A stretch of DNA of 38,649 nucleotides from Thermoleophilaceae bacterium (GCA_016929195.1 JAFGJG010000078.1:1-38649), one strand, 5' to 3'. Shown: positions 8,282 through 16,743, counted from the first letter of the stretch. Program-made: numbers and translations. The notes: a model not told the origin generated them from the sequence alone.

Positions 8282-9004
8282 GTGGTCAAGCTCCCCGAGA
8301 CGATCAGGGCGTGCCTCCTCGACATGGACGGGGTGCTGACGGACACCGCCTCCACGCACGCGCGCGCGTGGAAGCAGACGTTCGACGAGGTGCTCGCGCG
8401 CCACCCCGGCCAGGCGCCGTTCGACGCGGATTCGGACTACAAGGCCTACGTCGACGGCAAGACGCGCTACGACGGCGTTGCGAGCTTCCTGGCCTCGAGG
8501 AGGATCGAGCTTCCGAGGGGAACGGCCGATGACTCCCCGGAGGCAGAGACCGTGGCCGGAGTGGGGAACCGCAAGAACGAGCTCGTGCAGCGGCTGATCG
8601 CCGAGGACGGCGTGATCGTCTACGAGGGCTCGGTGCGCTTCGTGAAGGAGGTGCGTGCCGCCGGGTTGAAGACGTCGGTCGTGTCCTCGAGCGCCAACAC
8701 GGAGCAGATCCTCGCCGCCGCCGGGATCCCGGACCTCTTCGACGCCCGCGTGGACGGCGTCGTGATCGCGCGGGAGGGCCTGGCGGGCAAGCCGGCGCCG
8801 GACTCCTTCCTGCGCGGAGCCGAGTTGCTCGGCGTCGCGCCCTCGGCCGCCGCGGTCTTCGAGGACGCGCTGGCGGGCGTGGAGGCCGGCCGCGCCGGCG
8901 ACTTCGGCCTCGTCGTGGGCGTGGACCGCCACGGCGACCCCGATGCCCTCCGGGAGCACGGCGCCGAGATCGTCGTCCGCGACCTCGCGGAGCTGGTCGA
9001 GTGA
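8282..9004 (+). CDS. Beta-phosphoglucomutase-like HAD hydrolase
   Basis: A 240-residue HAD-superfamily protein. Motif I is LLDMDGVLTDT with nucleophile Asp14 and acid/base Asp16; motif II is the Ser in VVSSSAN; the motif III Lys is in GKPAPDSF; motif IV is in FEDALAGVEAG. The helical cap between residues about 20 and 95 contains the HARAWKQTF segment typical of beta-phosphoglucomutases. Its stop overlaps the GTG start of the GH65 gene by four bases. GH65 phosphorylases release beta-glucose 1-phosphate, and a beta-phosphoglucomutase turns it into glucose 6-phosphate, so the pair forms a short route into glycolysis. The same pairing is known in mycobacteria (Rv3400-Rv3401). A simple phosphatase role is the alternative. 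Confidence 0.9.
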   Translation: MVKLPETIRACLLDMDGVLTDTASTHARAWKQTFDEVLARHPGQAPFDADSDYKAYVDGKTRYDGVASFLASRRIELPRGTADDSPEAETVAGVGNRKNELVQRLIAEDGVIVYEGSVRFVKEVRAAGLKTSVVSSSANTEQILAAAGIPDLFDARVDGVVIAREGLAGKPAPDSFLRGAELLGVAPSAAAVFEDALAGVEAGRAGDFGLVVGVDRHGDPDALREHGAEIVVRDLAELVE

Positions 9005-11442
9005 CGCCCGAGCCGCGCCATCCGGTTGAGCCCTGGGCCCTCGTCGAGGAGGGCGTGGATATCGAGCGGCTCGCCCAGGCGGAGTCGCTGTTCGCCCTCT
9101 CGAACGGGCACATCGGCATGCGCGGCAACCTCGACGAGGGGGAGCCGGCCGGGATGAGCGGCACCTACCTCAACGGGTTCTACGAGTCCTTCCCGCTCGA
9201 GTACGGCGAGCGCGGGTACGGCTTCGCCGAGGACGGCCAGTCGGTCGTCAACGTGACCGACGGCAAGATCATCCGGCTGCAGGTCGAGGACGAGCCGCTC
9301 GACGTGCACCGCGGCGAGGTGATCCACCACGAGCGCCGGCTCGACTTCCGCGCCGGCATTCTCGAGCGGACCCTCCACTGGAGGGCCGCCTCGGGGCACG
9401 AGGTGAAGCTGCGCACGCGGCGGCTCGTGTCGTTCTCGCTCCGCAGCCTCGCCGCGATCGAGTACGAGATCGAGGCGGTGGATCGCCCGATACGGGTTGC
9501 GATCCAGTCGAACCTCCAGGCGAACAAGGTGGACGCCGCGCACGAGGACGACCCCCGCAAGGCGCGCGCGATGAACGACGTGCTCCGCCCGCTGCTCTCC
9601 GTGGACCACGGCATGCGCGTGGTGCTCGGTCACGAGACGAAGCGCTCCGGCCTCGTGATGGCCTCGGGGATGGAGCACGTGCTCGAGCACGACGGCGAGG
9701 TCAGCACGCTCACCCAGTCGGAGCCCGACCTCGGCCGCGTGACGCTTTCGGCCGAGCTCGAGCCGGGCCGCTCGCTTCGGCTGTGCAAGTTCCTGGCCTA
9801 CCACTGGTCCTCGCAGCAGAGCGTCGACTGGCTCCGCGACCAGGTGGACGCGAGCCTCGAGAGCGCCCTGGCCGAGGGCTTCAAGGGCCTGGCGGAGGCG
9901 CAGCGCGAGACGCTCGACCGCTACTGGCAGCGCGCCGACGTGGAGCTGGAGGGCGACCCGCAGCTTCAGCAGGCGCTCCGCTTCGCGATGTTCCACGTGT
10001 TCCAGGCCGCGGTCCGCAACGAGGGCCGCGCGGTCCCGGCGAAGGGCCTCACAGGGAGCGGCTATGACGGCCACGCCTTCTGGGATACCGAGAGCTTCGT
10101 TCTGCCGGTGCTCACGTTCACGGCACCCAAGACCGTCCGCCACGCGCTCGAGTGGCGCCACTCGACCCTCGACTCGGCGCGCGAGCGCGCCCGCCAGCTG
10201 AGACTGCGCGGCGCTGCGCTGCCCTGGCGGACCATCCACGGGGAGGAGTGCTCGGGCTACTGGCCCGCCGGCACGGCGGCCTTCCACGTGAACGCCGCGG
10301 TCGCGGCGGCCGTGCGCCGCTACGTGACCGTCACGGGCGACCTCGAGTTCGAGCGCCGCACCGGCTGCGAGCTGCTGGTCGAGACGGCGCGCCTGTGGGC
10401 GAGCCTCGGCTACCACGACGAACGCGGCGACTTCCGGATCGACGGCGTGACGGGCCCGGACGAGTACTCGGCGCTCGTGGACAACAACGTCTACACGAAC
10501 CTCATGGCGCAGCTGAACCTGCGCTCCGCGGTGGAGGCCACCGGCCGGCATCCGGAGACCGCCGCGGAGCTCGGCGTGGATGACGGCGAGCGCCATGAGT
10601 GGCAGCGTGCGGCCGACGCGATGTTCGTGCCGTACGACGAGGAGCGCGGTCTGCATCCACAGGACCAGGACTTCCTGGAGCACCAGCCCTGGGACTTCGA
10701 GAACACGCCGCCGGACGAGTACCCGCTGCTGCTCCACTACCCCTACTTCCAGCTCTACCGCAAGCAGGTCATCAAGCAGGCCGACCTCGTGCTCGCGATG
10801 CACTGGCGCGGGGATGCCTTCACGGCCGAGCAGAAGCACCGGAACTTCGACTACTACGAGCGCCTGACCGTGCGCGACTCGTCGCTCTCGGCCTCGACCC
10901 AGTCGGTGTTGGCCGCGGAGGTGGGCCACCTCGAGCTTGCGCGCGACTACCTCGAGGAGGCCGCGTTCATGGACCTCGAGGACCTTGCGCACAACACGAA
11001 GGACGGGCTGCACATGGCCTCGCTCGCGGGCGCGGTGCTGGCCGCGGTGGCCGGGTTCGGCGGAGTGCGCGACTACGGCGGACGGCTCTCCTTCCGCCCA
11101 CGGCTGCCCAAGGGCATCGACAGGCTCAGGTTCTCGCTCGAGGTGCGCGGCACGGTGCTGCGCGTGCAGATCGGGGCCGAGGACACGACCTTCACCCTGT
11201 CCCAGGGCGACTCGGTGCGCTTCACGCACTGGGACGAGGAGGTGACACTCCAGGGCGGCGAGTCCGTGACGCTCGACATCCCCGCGTACGAGGAGGAGCA
11301 GCCGCCCATCCCGCCGCCCGGCCGCGAGCCGCGCGCCGGCCGCAAGCGCCTCGACTGGCCCGAGCCGCCGCTGGCAGCGCACCCGTACGGCGAGGAGGTC
11401 CACTTCGTGGGCCCGAGCGCGCCGCACGGCGCGGACGATTAG
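9001..11442 (+). CDS. Glycoside hydrolase family 65 disaccharide phosphorylase
   Basis: An 813-residue protein with the full GH65 layout: an N-terminal beta-sandwich (from SNGHIGMRGNLDEGEP), a linker, an (alpha/alpha)6 barrel from about residue 320, and a C-terminal beta domain. Barrel marks are YDGHAFWDTESFVLPVL, YWPAGTAAFHVNAAVA, the general acid Glu in GVTGPDEYSALVDNN, and KQADLVLAMHW. Inverting GH65 enzymes phosphorolyse maltose, trehalose, kojibiose or nigerose to glucose plus beta-glucose 1-phosphate; which disaccharide is used here is not readable by eye. It is translationally coupled to the beta-phosphoglucomutase-like gene. The last 45 residues are Pro- and Arg-rich and extend beyond the usual end of the family. 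Confidence 0.94.
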   Translation: MTPEPRHPVEPWALVEEGVDIERLAQAESLFALSNGHIGMRGNLDEGEPAGMSGTYLNGFYESFPLEYGERGYGFAEDGQSVVNVTDGKIIRLQVEDEPLDVHRGEVIHHERRLDFRAGILERTLHWRAASGHEVKLRTRRLVSFSLRSLAAIEYEIEAVDRPIRVAIQSNLQANKVDAAHEDDPRKARAMNDVLRPLLSVDHGMRVVLGHETKRSGLVMASGMEHVLEHDGEVSTLTQSEPDLGRVTLSAELEPGRSLRLCKFLAYHWSSQQSVDWLRDQVDASLESALAEGFKGLAEAQRETLDRYWQRADVELEGDPQLQQALRFAMFHVFQAAVRNEGRAVPAKGLTGSGYDGHAFWDTESFVLPVLTFTAPKTVRHALEWRHSTLDSARERARQLRLRGAALPWRTIHGEECSGYWPAGTAAFHVNAAVAAAVRRYVTVTGDLEFERRTGCELLVETARLWASLGYHDERGDFRIDGVTGPDEYSALVDNNVYTNLMAQLNLRSAVEATGRHPETAAELGVDDGERHEWQRAADAMFVPYDEERGLHPQDQDFLEHQPWDFENTPPDEYPLLLHYPYFQLYRKQVIKQADLVLAMHWRGDAFTAEQKHRNFDYYERLTVRDSSLSASTQSVLAAEVGHLELARDYLEEAAFMDLEDLAHNTKDGLHMASLAGAVLAAVAGFGGVRDYGGRLSFRPRLPKGIDRLRFSLEVRGTVLRVQIGAEDTTFTLSQGDSVRFTHWDEEVTLQGGESVTLDIPAYEEEQPPIPPPGREPRAGRKRLDWPEPPLAAHPYGEEVHFVGPSAPHGADD

Positions 11443-11445
11443 CCC

Positions 11446-12627
11446 TCAGTCGCCGGCCGGCTCGGCCGCCAGCTGGTGCCGCAGCCGCTCGCGAAGCTCC
11501 GCGAAGTGGATCGTCTCGTAGGCGATCAGGGCCGCGAGCGCCGCGACCACCGCCGCCAGCGTCACGATCGCGTCCACCTCCTCGGCGAGCGGGATCAGCG
11601 CGGCCAGGAGCACCGCGCAGCCGACCCGCTGCGTGCTGAAACGGTGCACGTTGCGCCACCTGAACGCCACGTGGGCGAGCAGGTAGAGCGCGCAGCCGCC
11701 CAGGAGCGCGACGGCGGGCACGAGCTTAAGCGGCTCGTCCACATGCTCGAGCGTCTTCTTCAGCCCGAGCGCGGCCAGCACGATGCCGGCGACCATCGGG
11801 AAGTGGAGGTAGGAGAAGGAGTCGCGCGCGATCTCGTTGCGCTCCCGGCCCTCCTTCGCGTTGGCGAGCCGGCGCTCGGCCACGAGCGCGACGATGTCGA
11901 AGTACAGCCACCAGAGCGCCGCCGCCACGGCGATCCCGAGTGTCGCGGCCACCACCACGCCGGCGTCCACCTCGTTCTCGGCGCCCACGCCGATGGCCAC
12001 GATCGACTCGCCGAGGGCGATGATCACGATCAGCCCATGGCGCTCGGCGAAGTGGCCGGGCACGAGCTTCCAGCCCGAGCTGTCGATCACGAGCGGGCCG
12101 CCCATGTCGAGGGCGAGGGCGAGCGCCCACAGCCCGCCCTGGAGGGCGCCGTCGGCGAACGAGGCCGCAATCAGCAGGCCGACGCCCACGGTCGTGCTGA
12201 TCGCCAGCCCGGTCACGGAATGGCGCAGCGCCGGCTCGTCGCGGCTCGCCACCACGAAGAGGACGATCTGCCCGTAGCGGACGACCGCGTAGGCGCACGC
12301 GAACAGCAGGCCGAGGTCGCCGAAGGCCTGCGGCACGCAGAGCGCGACCACGAGCAGCGCCGCCATCGCGGCGAAGACCGGGAAGCGCACCGCGCCCTCC
12401 TCGGGATCCACCACGCTCGTGAGCCACGAGTAGCCGACCCATGCCCACCACATGACGCCGAGCACGAGCAGCCCGCGGCCGACCCCCTCCCAGTCCGGGC
12501 TGTCCGCCATCAGCGCCGTGCACTGCGTCAGCGCCAGCACGAACACCAGGTCGAAGAACAGCTCGAGCGGGGTCACGCGGTCCTCGGTCCGCATACGCGG
12601 GGCGTGGATGCGCGGCCCTGAGCTCAT
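11446..12627 (-). CDS. LtrA family low-temperature-requirement membrane protein
   Basis: A 393-residue polytopic membrane protein of the LtrA family. Signatures are the N-terminal VTPLELFFDLVFVLALTQ, a WWAWVGYSWLT helix, HFAERHGLIVIIALGESIV in the middle, and ALWWLYFDIVALVAER, all in the usual order. LtrA was named from a Listeria mutant unable to grow in the cold; its biochemical activity is unknown. I chose the ATG at 12627, giving the conserved N-terminus; the open frame extends far upstream but only as a shadow of the divergent signalling gene. It converges with the GH65 gene with a three-base gap and faces away from the partner-switching operon. Confidence 0.92.
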   Translation of the reverse strand: MSSGPRIHAPRMRTEDRVTPLELFFDLVFVLALTQCTALMADSPDWEGVGRGLLVLGVMWWAWVGYSWLTSVVDPEEGAVRFPVFAAMAALLVVALCVPQAFGDLGLLFACAYAVVRYGQIVLFVVASRDEPALRHSVTGLAISTTVGVGLLIAASFADGALQGGLWALALALDMGGPLVIDSSGWKLVPGHFAERHGLIVIIALGESIVAIGVGAENEVDAGVVVAATLGIAVAAALWWLYFDIVALVAERRLANAKEGRERNEIARDSFSYLHFPMVAGIVLAALGLKKTLEHVDEPLKLVPAVALLGGCALYLLAHVAFRWRNVHRFSTQRVGCAVLLAALIPLAEEVDAIVTLAAVVAALAALIAYETIHFAELRERLRHQLAAEPAGD

Positions 12628-12643
12628 CGCGCGATTCTTCCAG

Positions 12644-12673
12644 TTGGCAAAGTCCCCGCCGGGAAGAGAGAAT
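12644..12673 (+). promoter_or_regulatory. Candidate promoter of the partner-switching operon
   Basis: TTGGCA (12644-12649), 18-base spacer, GAGAAT (12668-12673), then 8 bases to the ATG at 12682. The -35 is one mismatch from TTGACA. The short distance to the ATG predicts a leaderless or nearly leaderless mRNA; no Shine-Dalgarno sequence is visible at this start. Confidence 0.5.
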
Positions 12674-12681
12674 GCCCGCCA

Positions 12682-14274
12682 ATGGATGGCCGCGACGGAG
12701 TGGACAAGCTCCGTGATCTCGAGCGGCTCACGGACTCCGCCCTCTCGTACCTCCCGTTCGAGGGCTTCCTCGATGAGCTGCTCAACCGCGTCGTCGAGAT
12801 CCTCGACGTGAACACGGCCGCCGTGCTGCTGCTCGAGGACGACGGGCGCACTCTCGTCCCGCGCGCGGCCAAGGGTCTCGAGGAGGAGGTCGAGCAGCGT
12901 GTCCGGATAGCGGTTGGGCGAGGCTTCGCCGGCCGCGTGGCCGGGACGCGCGAGCCGGTGCGGATCACCGATCTCGAGCACGCCGAGATCGTGAACCCAC
13001 TGCTCCGCGAGAAGGGCCTCAAGGCGCTTCTGGGCGTGCCGCTGGTCGTGGAGGGCGAGGTGATCGGCGTGCTGCACGTGGGGTCCTTCGAGGAGCGCAC
13101 CTTCACCGACGACGACGTGGACCTGCTCGTGAGCGCGGGCGACCGCGCCGCGCTGGCGATCCGCGGCCGCCTCGCCGAGCGCGATCGCGGCCTCGCCGAC
13201 GCGCTCCAGGCGAGCCTCATGCCGACGCTCCCCCAGGTTCCCGGCATCGGCCTCGAGGGCCGCTACCGGCCCGCCGCCTCGGCGAAGCTGGGCGGCGACT
13301 GGTTCGATGCCTTCCCGCTGCCCGGCGGGCGCCTCGGGATGACGATCGGCGACGTCTCGGGACGCGGCTTCCACGCCGCCGCGCTCATGGGTCAGCTGCG
13401 GAGCGGCCTCCGCGCCTACGCGACCGACCGCCCCTCACCCGCCGACGTGATCGAGCGGCTCAACAACCTCCTCCGCCAGATCGAGCCCGGCCGCAACGCG
13501 ACCGTGCTCTACCTCGTGCTCGACCCGCAGGAGGGCAGCCTCACGCTCGCGGGCGCCGGACATCCGCCGCCGCTCATCGCGCGCGCCGACGGCAGGGCCG
13601 AGTACGTCGAGGTGCCCAGCTCCGTGCCCCTCGGCGCCGTTCGCTACGCCCGCTACGAGGACACCTCCGCCCGGCTCGAGCCGGGGGAGACCCTCGTCCT
13701 CTACACGGACGGGATCGTGGAGCGCCCCGCCGAGTCGCTCGACGCCGGGCTCGGCCGCCTCCGCGAGGCCGTCGAGACCCTGGGCCCCCAGGCCACCGGC
13801 CTCTGCGACGCGATCCTCCGAGCGACGCTGCCGGGTGGCGCCACCCGCGACGACGTGGCGCTGCTCGTGGCGCGGTCGCTCCCGCTGGGGGATCCGCTCG
13901 AGCTCCGGCTGCCCGCGGACGTGGACACGATCCCGCCCCTCCGGCGCGTGCTGGGGCGCTGGCTGCGCGAGGCAGAGGCGACCACGGTGGAGATCGAGGA
14001 GATCTCGCTCGCCGCATCCGAGGCGTGCGCGAACGCCATCGAGCATGCGTACGCGCCCGGTCCGGCGGCGCTCGAGGTGCACGCGACCATCTCGGAGGCC
14101 GGCGAGGCGGTGATCTGCGTGCGCGACTTCGGAAGCTGGCGCCCGGCGCGCGGCAGCCATCGCGGCCGCGGGATGCTCCTCATGAAGGGCCTGATGGACT
14201 CCGTCGACGTCGACGCCGGCGACGAGGGAACGACCGTGCGCTTGGCGCGCCGGCTGGCCACGGGGCAGGCGTGA
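12682..14274 (+). CDS. GAF - PP2C phosphatase (SpoIIE/RsbU type) - anti-sigma kinase (RsbW type) fusion
   Basis: A 530-residue three-domain signalling protein. Residues about 24-166 are a GAF sensor domain. Residues about 186-398 are a PP2C/SpoIIE phosphatase with metal-binding acids in GGDWFDAF, TIGDVSGRG, YTDGIVERP and TRDDVALLV. Residues about 405-527 are a GHKL ATPase of the RsbW/SpoIIAB type with the N-box EACANAIEHAY (Asn451) and Gly-rich HRGRGMLLMKGL and GTTV boxes. In partner switching the phosphatase activates a STAS antagonist by dephosphorylation and the kinase inactivates it; here both activities sit on one chain with a small-molecule sensor. It opens an operon: its TGA overlaps the GTG of the first STAS gene. 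No sigma factor gene is adjacent. Confidence 0.94.
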   Translation: MDGRDGVDKLRDLERLTDSALSYLPFEGFLDELLNRVVEILDVNTAAVLLLEDDGRTLVPRAAKGLEEEVEQRVRIAVGRGFAGRVAGTREPVRITDLEHAEIVNPLLREKGLKALLGVPLVVEGEVIGVLHVGSFEERTFTDDDVDLLVSAGDRAALAIRGRLAERDRGLADALQASLMPTLPQVPGIGLEGRYRPAASAKLGGDWFDAFPLPGGRLGMTIGDVSGRGFHAAALMGQLRSGLRAYATDRPSPADVIERLNNLLRQIEPGRNATVLYLVLDPQEGSLTLAGAGHPPPLIARADGRAEYVEVPSSVPLGAVRYARYEDTSARLEPGETLVLYTDGIVERPAESLDAGLGRLREAVETLGPQATGLCDAILRATLPGGATRDDVALLVARSLPLGDPLELRLPADVDTIPPLRRVLGRWLREAEATTVEIEEISLAASEACANAIEHAYAPGPAALEVHATISEAGEAVICVRDFGSWRPARGSHRGRGMLLMKGLMDSVDVDAGDEGTTVRLARRLATGQA

Positions 14275-14645
14275 GCGGGGATCCCCGAGTCCGGCTGGCC
14301 GACCGCGGGTCCGTCCCCGTCGCCCACATCGCGGGAGAGCTGGACGTCGCCTCCGCGCCGGCCCTGCGCAACAAGCTCTTCGACGCCGTCGTGAACCAGG
14401 ACCTCGGGCTGGTGGTCGACCTGAGCGACGCGACATACGTGGACAGCGCCGGCCTGAACCTGCTGTTCGAGCTGGCCGAGCGGCTCGCGACCCGGCAGGT
14501 GGCGTTCGCGATCGTGTACCCCGAGGGTGGGATCGTCGACCGCGTCTTCGGCCTCGTCGACATCGGGTCGGTCGCACGCGTGCATCATTCGGTCGACGCC
14601 GCAGTGCACGACATCCTGAGCCACAGGACCGATCCCGGTGAGTGA
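14271..14645 (+). CDS. STAS-domain anti-sigma factor antagonist (first)
   Basis: A 124-residue single STAS domain protein, the size of RsbV/SpoIIAA. The GTG start at 14271 overlaps the upstream stop as GTGA. The core reads VAHIAGELDVASAPALRN, then VVDLSDATYVDSAGLNLLFEL, the strand-helix containing the usual phosphorylation site. Here the site is Asp58-Ser59-Ala60-Gly61 instead of the usual DS(S/T)G, so one hydroxyl residue remains. It should bind the kinase domain of the fused upstream protein, or another RsbW-like kinase, and release a held sigma factor or other target. Its end overlaps the second STAS gene by eight bases, so expression is coupled. Confidence 0.9.
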   Translation: MSGDPRVRLADRGSVPVAHIAGELDVASAPALRNKLFDAVVNQDLGLVVDLSDATYVDSAGLNLLFELAERLATRQVAFAIVYPEGGIVDRVFGLVDIGSVARVHHSVDAAVHDILSHRTDPGE

Positions 14646-14985
14646 GCACCGCTCGGCCCGCCAGGTCGTGTTCCAGCTGCTCCGGCTTCAGAGCCGTCGC
14701 GACGGCGATACCCACAGCGTGTCCGCCGAGGGCGAGCTCGACCTGTCCTCGAGCCCGGCCCTCGAACGCGAGCTGAGCGTCGCGCGCGAATCGGACGCCG
14801 AGCAGATCGTGCTCGACCTGACCGGCCTGACGTTCGTCGACTGCGCCGGTCTCCGCGTGATCCTGTGCATGGACGCGCGCTCGAGCGACCGGCCTGGGCG
14901 CTTCAAGGTGCGCCCGGCGCCGGAGAAGGTCCACCGCATCTTCTCCCTGACGAGCGCGGCGCGGCAGCTCTCGTTCCTCCGATGA
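14638..14985 (+). CDS. STAS-domain protein (second), acceptor site without Ser/Thr
   Basis: A 115-residue single STAS domain protein starting at a GTG inside the end of the previous gene. The fold marks are present: HSVSAEGELDLSSSPALE, then IVLDLTGLTFVDCAGLRVIL. The position usually phosphorylated reads Asp68-Cys69-Ala70-Gly71, so no Ser or Thr is available there. Such a protein may act as a constitutively active antagonist, or as a scaffold resembling RsbR/RsbS modules. Its stop overlaps the start of the monooxygenase gene as ATGA. The two STAS genes are only loosely similar to each other, so they look like distinct partners and not a recent duplication. Confidence 0.88.
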   Translation: MSEHRSARQVVFQLLRLQSRRDGDTHSVSAEGELDLSSSPALERELSVARESDAEQIVLDLTGLTFVDCAGLRVILCMDARSSDRPGRFKVRPAPEKVHRIFSLTSAARQLSFLR

Positions 14986-16430
14986 CGCGGCCGTCCATAG
15001 CGATCGTCGGCGGCGGCTTCGCGGGCATCGGCTCCGCGGTGATGCTGAGCCGCGAGGGCTACGGCGACGTGACCGTCTTCGAGCGCGGCGACCGCATCGG
15101 CGGGGTCTGGAACTACAACACGTATCCGGGGATCGCCTGCGACATCCCGTCGCACCTCTACGAGTTCTCGTTCGCGCCGAACCCGGACTGGTCGCGCCGC
15201 TTCTCGCCCGGCCACGAGATCCGCGCGTACATGGAGGACGTGGCCCGCCGCCACGGCGTGCTCGACAAGGTGCGGCTGCGCACCGAGGTGACGAGCGCCG
15301 GCTTCGACGAGAGCCGGGCGCGGTGGGTGCTCGAGACCTCGGCGGGGCGCCACGAGGCGGACGTGCTCCTGACGGCCTGCGGCCAGCTGTCCGTGCCGCG
15401 CATCCCGCCGATTCCCGGGCTCGGCGACTTCGCCGGGCCCGCGTTCCACACGGCGCGCTGGCGCGACGACGTGGACCTCGCCGGCAAGCGCGTCGCACTG
15501 ATCGGCACCGGCTGCAGCGCGATTCAGACCGGCCCTTCGATCCAGCCGGACGTGGCTCAGCTCGACGTCTATCAGCGCTCGCCCGGGTGGACGCTGCCGA
15601 AGTCGGACTTCGAGTACGGCCCGCGAGCGAAGCGCCTGTTCCGGCGCTTCCCGCTCATCGCCAGGCTCGACCGCCAGCTCGCGTTCTGGTTCATGGAGTT
15701 CGCCACGACCGGCATGACGCGCCGCCGCTGGATCCTCAGGCCGTTCGAGGCGGTCGGTCGCTGGCAGATCAACTCGAAGATCAAGGATCCGGAGCTGCGC
15801 CGCAAGGTCACGCCCACCGACGAGATCGGCTGCAAGCGGATCATGCTCACCGACGACTGGTACAGCACCCTCGCGGAGCCGAACGTGGAGGTCGTGACCG
15901 ACGCGATCCAGACGGTCACGCGGGGCGGCATCAGGACGGACGACGGGCGCGAGCGCCCCGCCGACGCGATCGTTCTGGCCACCGGCTTCAGCACCCACGG
16001 CTTCATCGCGCCGATGGAGGTGACCGGCCGCGACGGGCGCACGCTGAGCGACGCATGGGCCGGCGTTCCGAAGGCGTACCTCGGCATCACCGTGCCGGGG
16101 TTCCCGAACATGTTCCTCCTGTACGGCCCGAACACGAACGGCGGCGCCGGCTCCGTGATCTACGCGATCGAGGCGGCCGCGCAGCACGTGATCGCGGGGC
16201 TGCGGGAGCTCGAGCGCTCACGGGCCCGCACCATCGAGGTGCGCCGCGCCGCGGCCGACGGCTTCGACCGCGAGCTGCGCGACGCGCTGGCCGGGACGGT
16301 GTGGCACTCGGGCTGCGCCAACTGGTACGTGGACGAGAACGGCGCGGACCCGAACCAGTGGCCCTGGACCTGGAGCACCTACAGGCGCCGCACCGAGCGC
16401 GTCGAGCCGGGCGCCTACGAGCTGGTCTAG
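14982..16430 (+). CDS. Flavin-dependent monooxygenase, Baeyer-Villiger type
   Basis: A 482-residue FAD/NADPH monooxygenase. The N-terminal FAD site is IAIVGGGFAGIG (residues 6-17); the second Rossmann site for NADPH is ALIGTGCSAIQ; between them lies FAGPAFHTARW (residues 150-160), which fits the FxGxxxHxxxW fingerprint of Baeyer-Villiger monooxygenases. The ATATGF-like motif appears as IVLATGFSTHGF, and the C-terminal half has LYGPNTNGG. Such enzymes insert oxygen next to ketones or oxidise heteroatoms; the substrate is unknown. The ATG at 14982 overlaps the stop of the second STAS gene by four bases, so it belongs to the signalling operon. Its TAG shares the sequence CTAG with the stop of the converging small gene. 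Confidence 0.92.
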   Translation: MTRPSIAIVGGGFAGIGSAVMLSREGYGDVTVFERGDRIGGVWNYNTYPGIACDIPSHLYEFSFAPNPDWSRRFSPGHEIRAYMEDVARRHGVLDKVRLRTEVTSAGFDESRARWVLETSAGRHEADVLLTACGQLSVPRIPPIPGLGDFAGPAFHTARWRDDVDLAGKRVALIGTGCSAIQTGPSIQPDVAQLDVYQRSPGWTLPKSDFEYGPRAKRLFRRFPLIARLDRQLAFWFMEFATTGMTRRRWILRPFEAVGRWQINSKIKDPELRRKVTPTDEIGCKRIMLTDDWYSTLAEPNVEVVTDAIQTVTRGGIRTDDGRERPADAIVLATGFSTHGFIAPMEVTGRDGRTLSDAWAGVPKAYLGITVPGFPNMFLLYGPNTNGGAGSVIYAIEAAAQHVIAGLRELERSRARTIEVRRAAADGFDRELRDALAGTVWHSGCANWYVDENGADPNQWPWTWSTYRRRTERVEPGAYELV

Positions 16431-16642
16431 GAGAGGGTCCGGCGCATCAGCAGGAAGCAGACGACCGCCACGATCGCGGCCAGCACCGGGATCCCGAAGC
16501 CGATCACGCCGACCGCCGCGAGCACCAGGCCGACCACCGCCACGACGCCGGCGCCGCCGCCGACGAGCACCAGCCGGAAGGCGCGCTGCTCACGCGAACG
16601 CCGCGATGGAGGTCCGCCGCCGCTACGAGTCAGGTCGCTCAT
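16427..16642 (-). CDS. Small two-helix membrane protein, unknown function
   Basis: A 71-residue protein with a basic, Ser/Arg-rich N-terminus (about 22 residues) followed by two membrane helices separated by a short Gly/Phe turn. I do not recognise a family. The start is the ATG at 16642; TAGGGT lies 8 bases before it, which fits a leaderless transcript. Its stop codon shares the palindrome CTAG with the stop of the converging monooxygenase gene. Small proteins of this shape are common in actinobacteria next to divergent secreted proteins, but nothing identifies a role. Confidence 0.65.
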   Translation of the reverse strand: MSDLTRSGGGPPSRRSREQRAFRLVLVGGGAGVVAVVGLVLAAVGVIGFGIPVLAAIVAVVCFLLMRRTLS

Positions 16643-16681
16643 GGGGGAGAACCCTAGCCATCCGTGTAGGTTCGCCGCCCG

Positions 16682-16699
16682 GAAACGCTGCACCGTTTC
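16682..16699. promoter_or_regulatory. Operator-like 18-bp palindrome
   Basis: GAAACG (16682-16687) and CGTTTC (16694-16699) are perfect inverted arms around CTGCAC, in which the central TGCA is itself palindromic. It lies in the 101-base gap between the divergent small membrane protein and CAP-domain genes, a position suited to a dimeric repressor acting on both. The binding protein is not known. Confidence 0.4.
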
Positions 16700-16743
16700 A
16701 CCCCCATTGGCGAAAACCGAGCAGTCGTTGCCTTCTCGTATGA

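Noticed and set aside
8620-11427. A 935-codon open frame on the minus strand
   Set aside because: It lies wholly opposite the HAD and GH65 genes, which have clear catalytic motifs; the product is low-complexity and His/Arg-rich.
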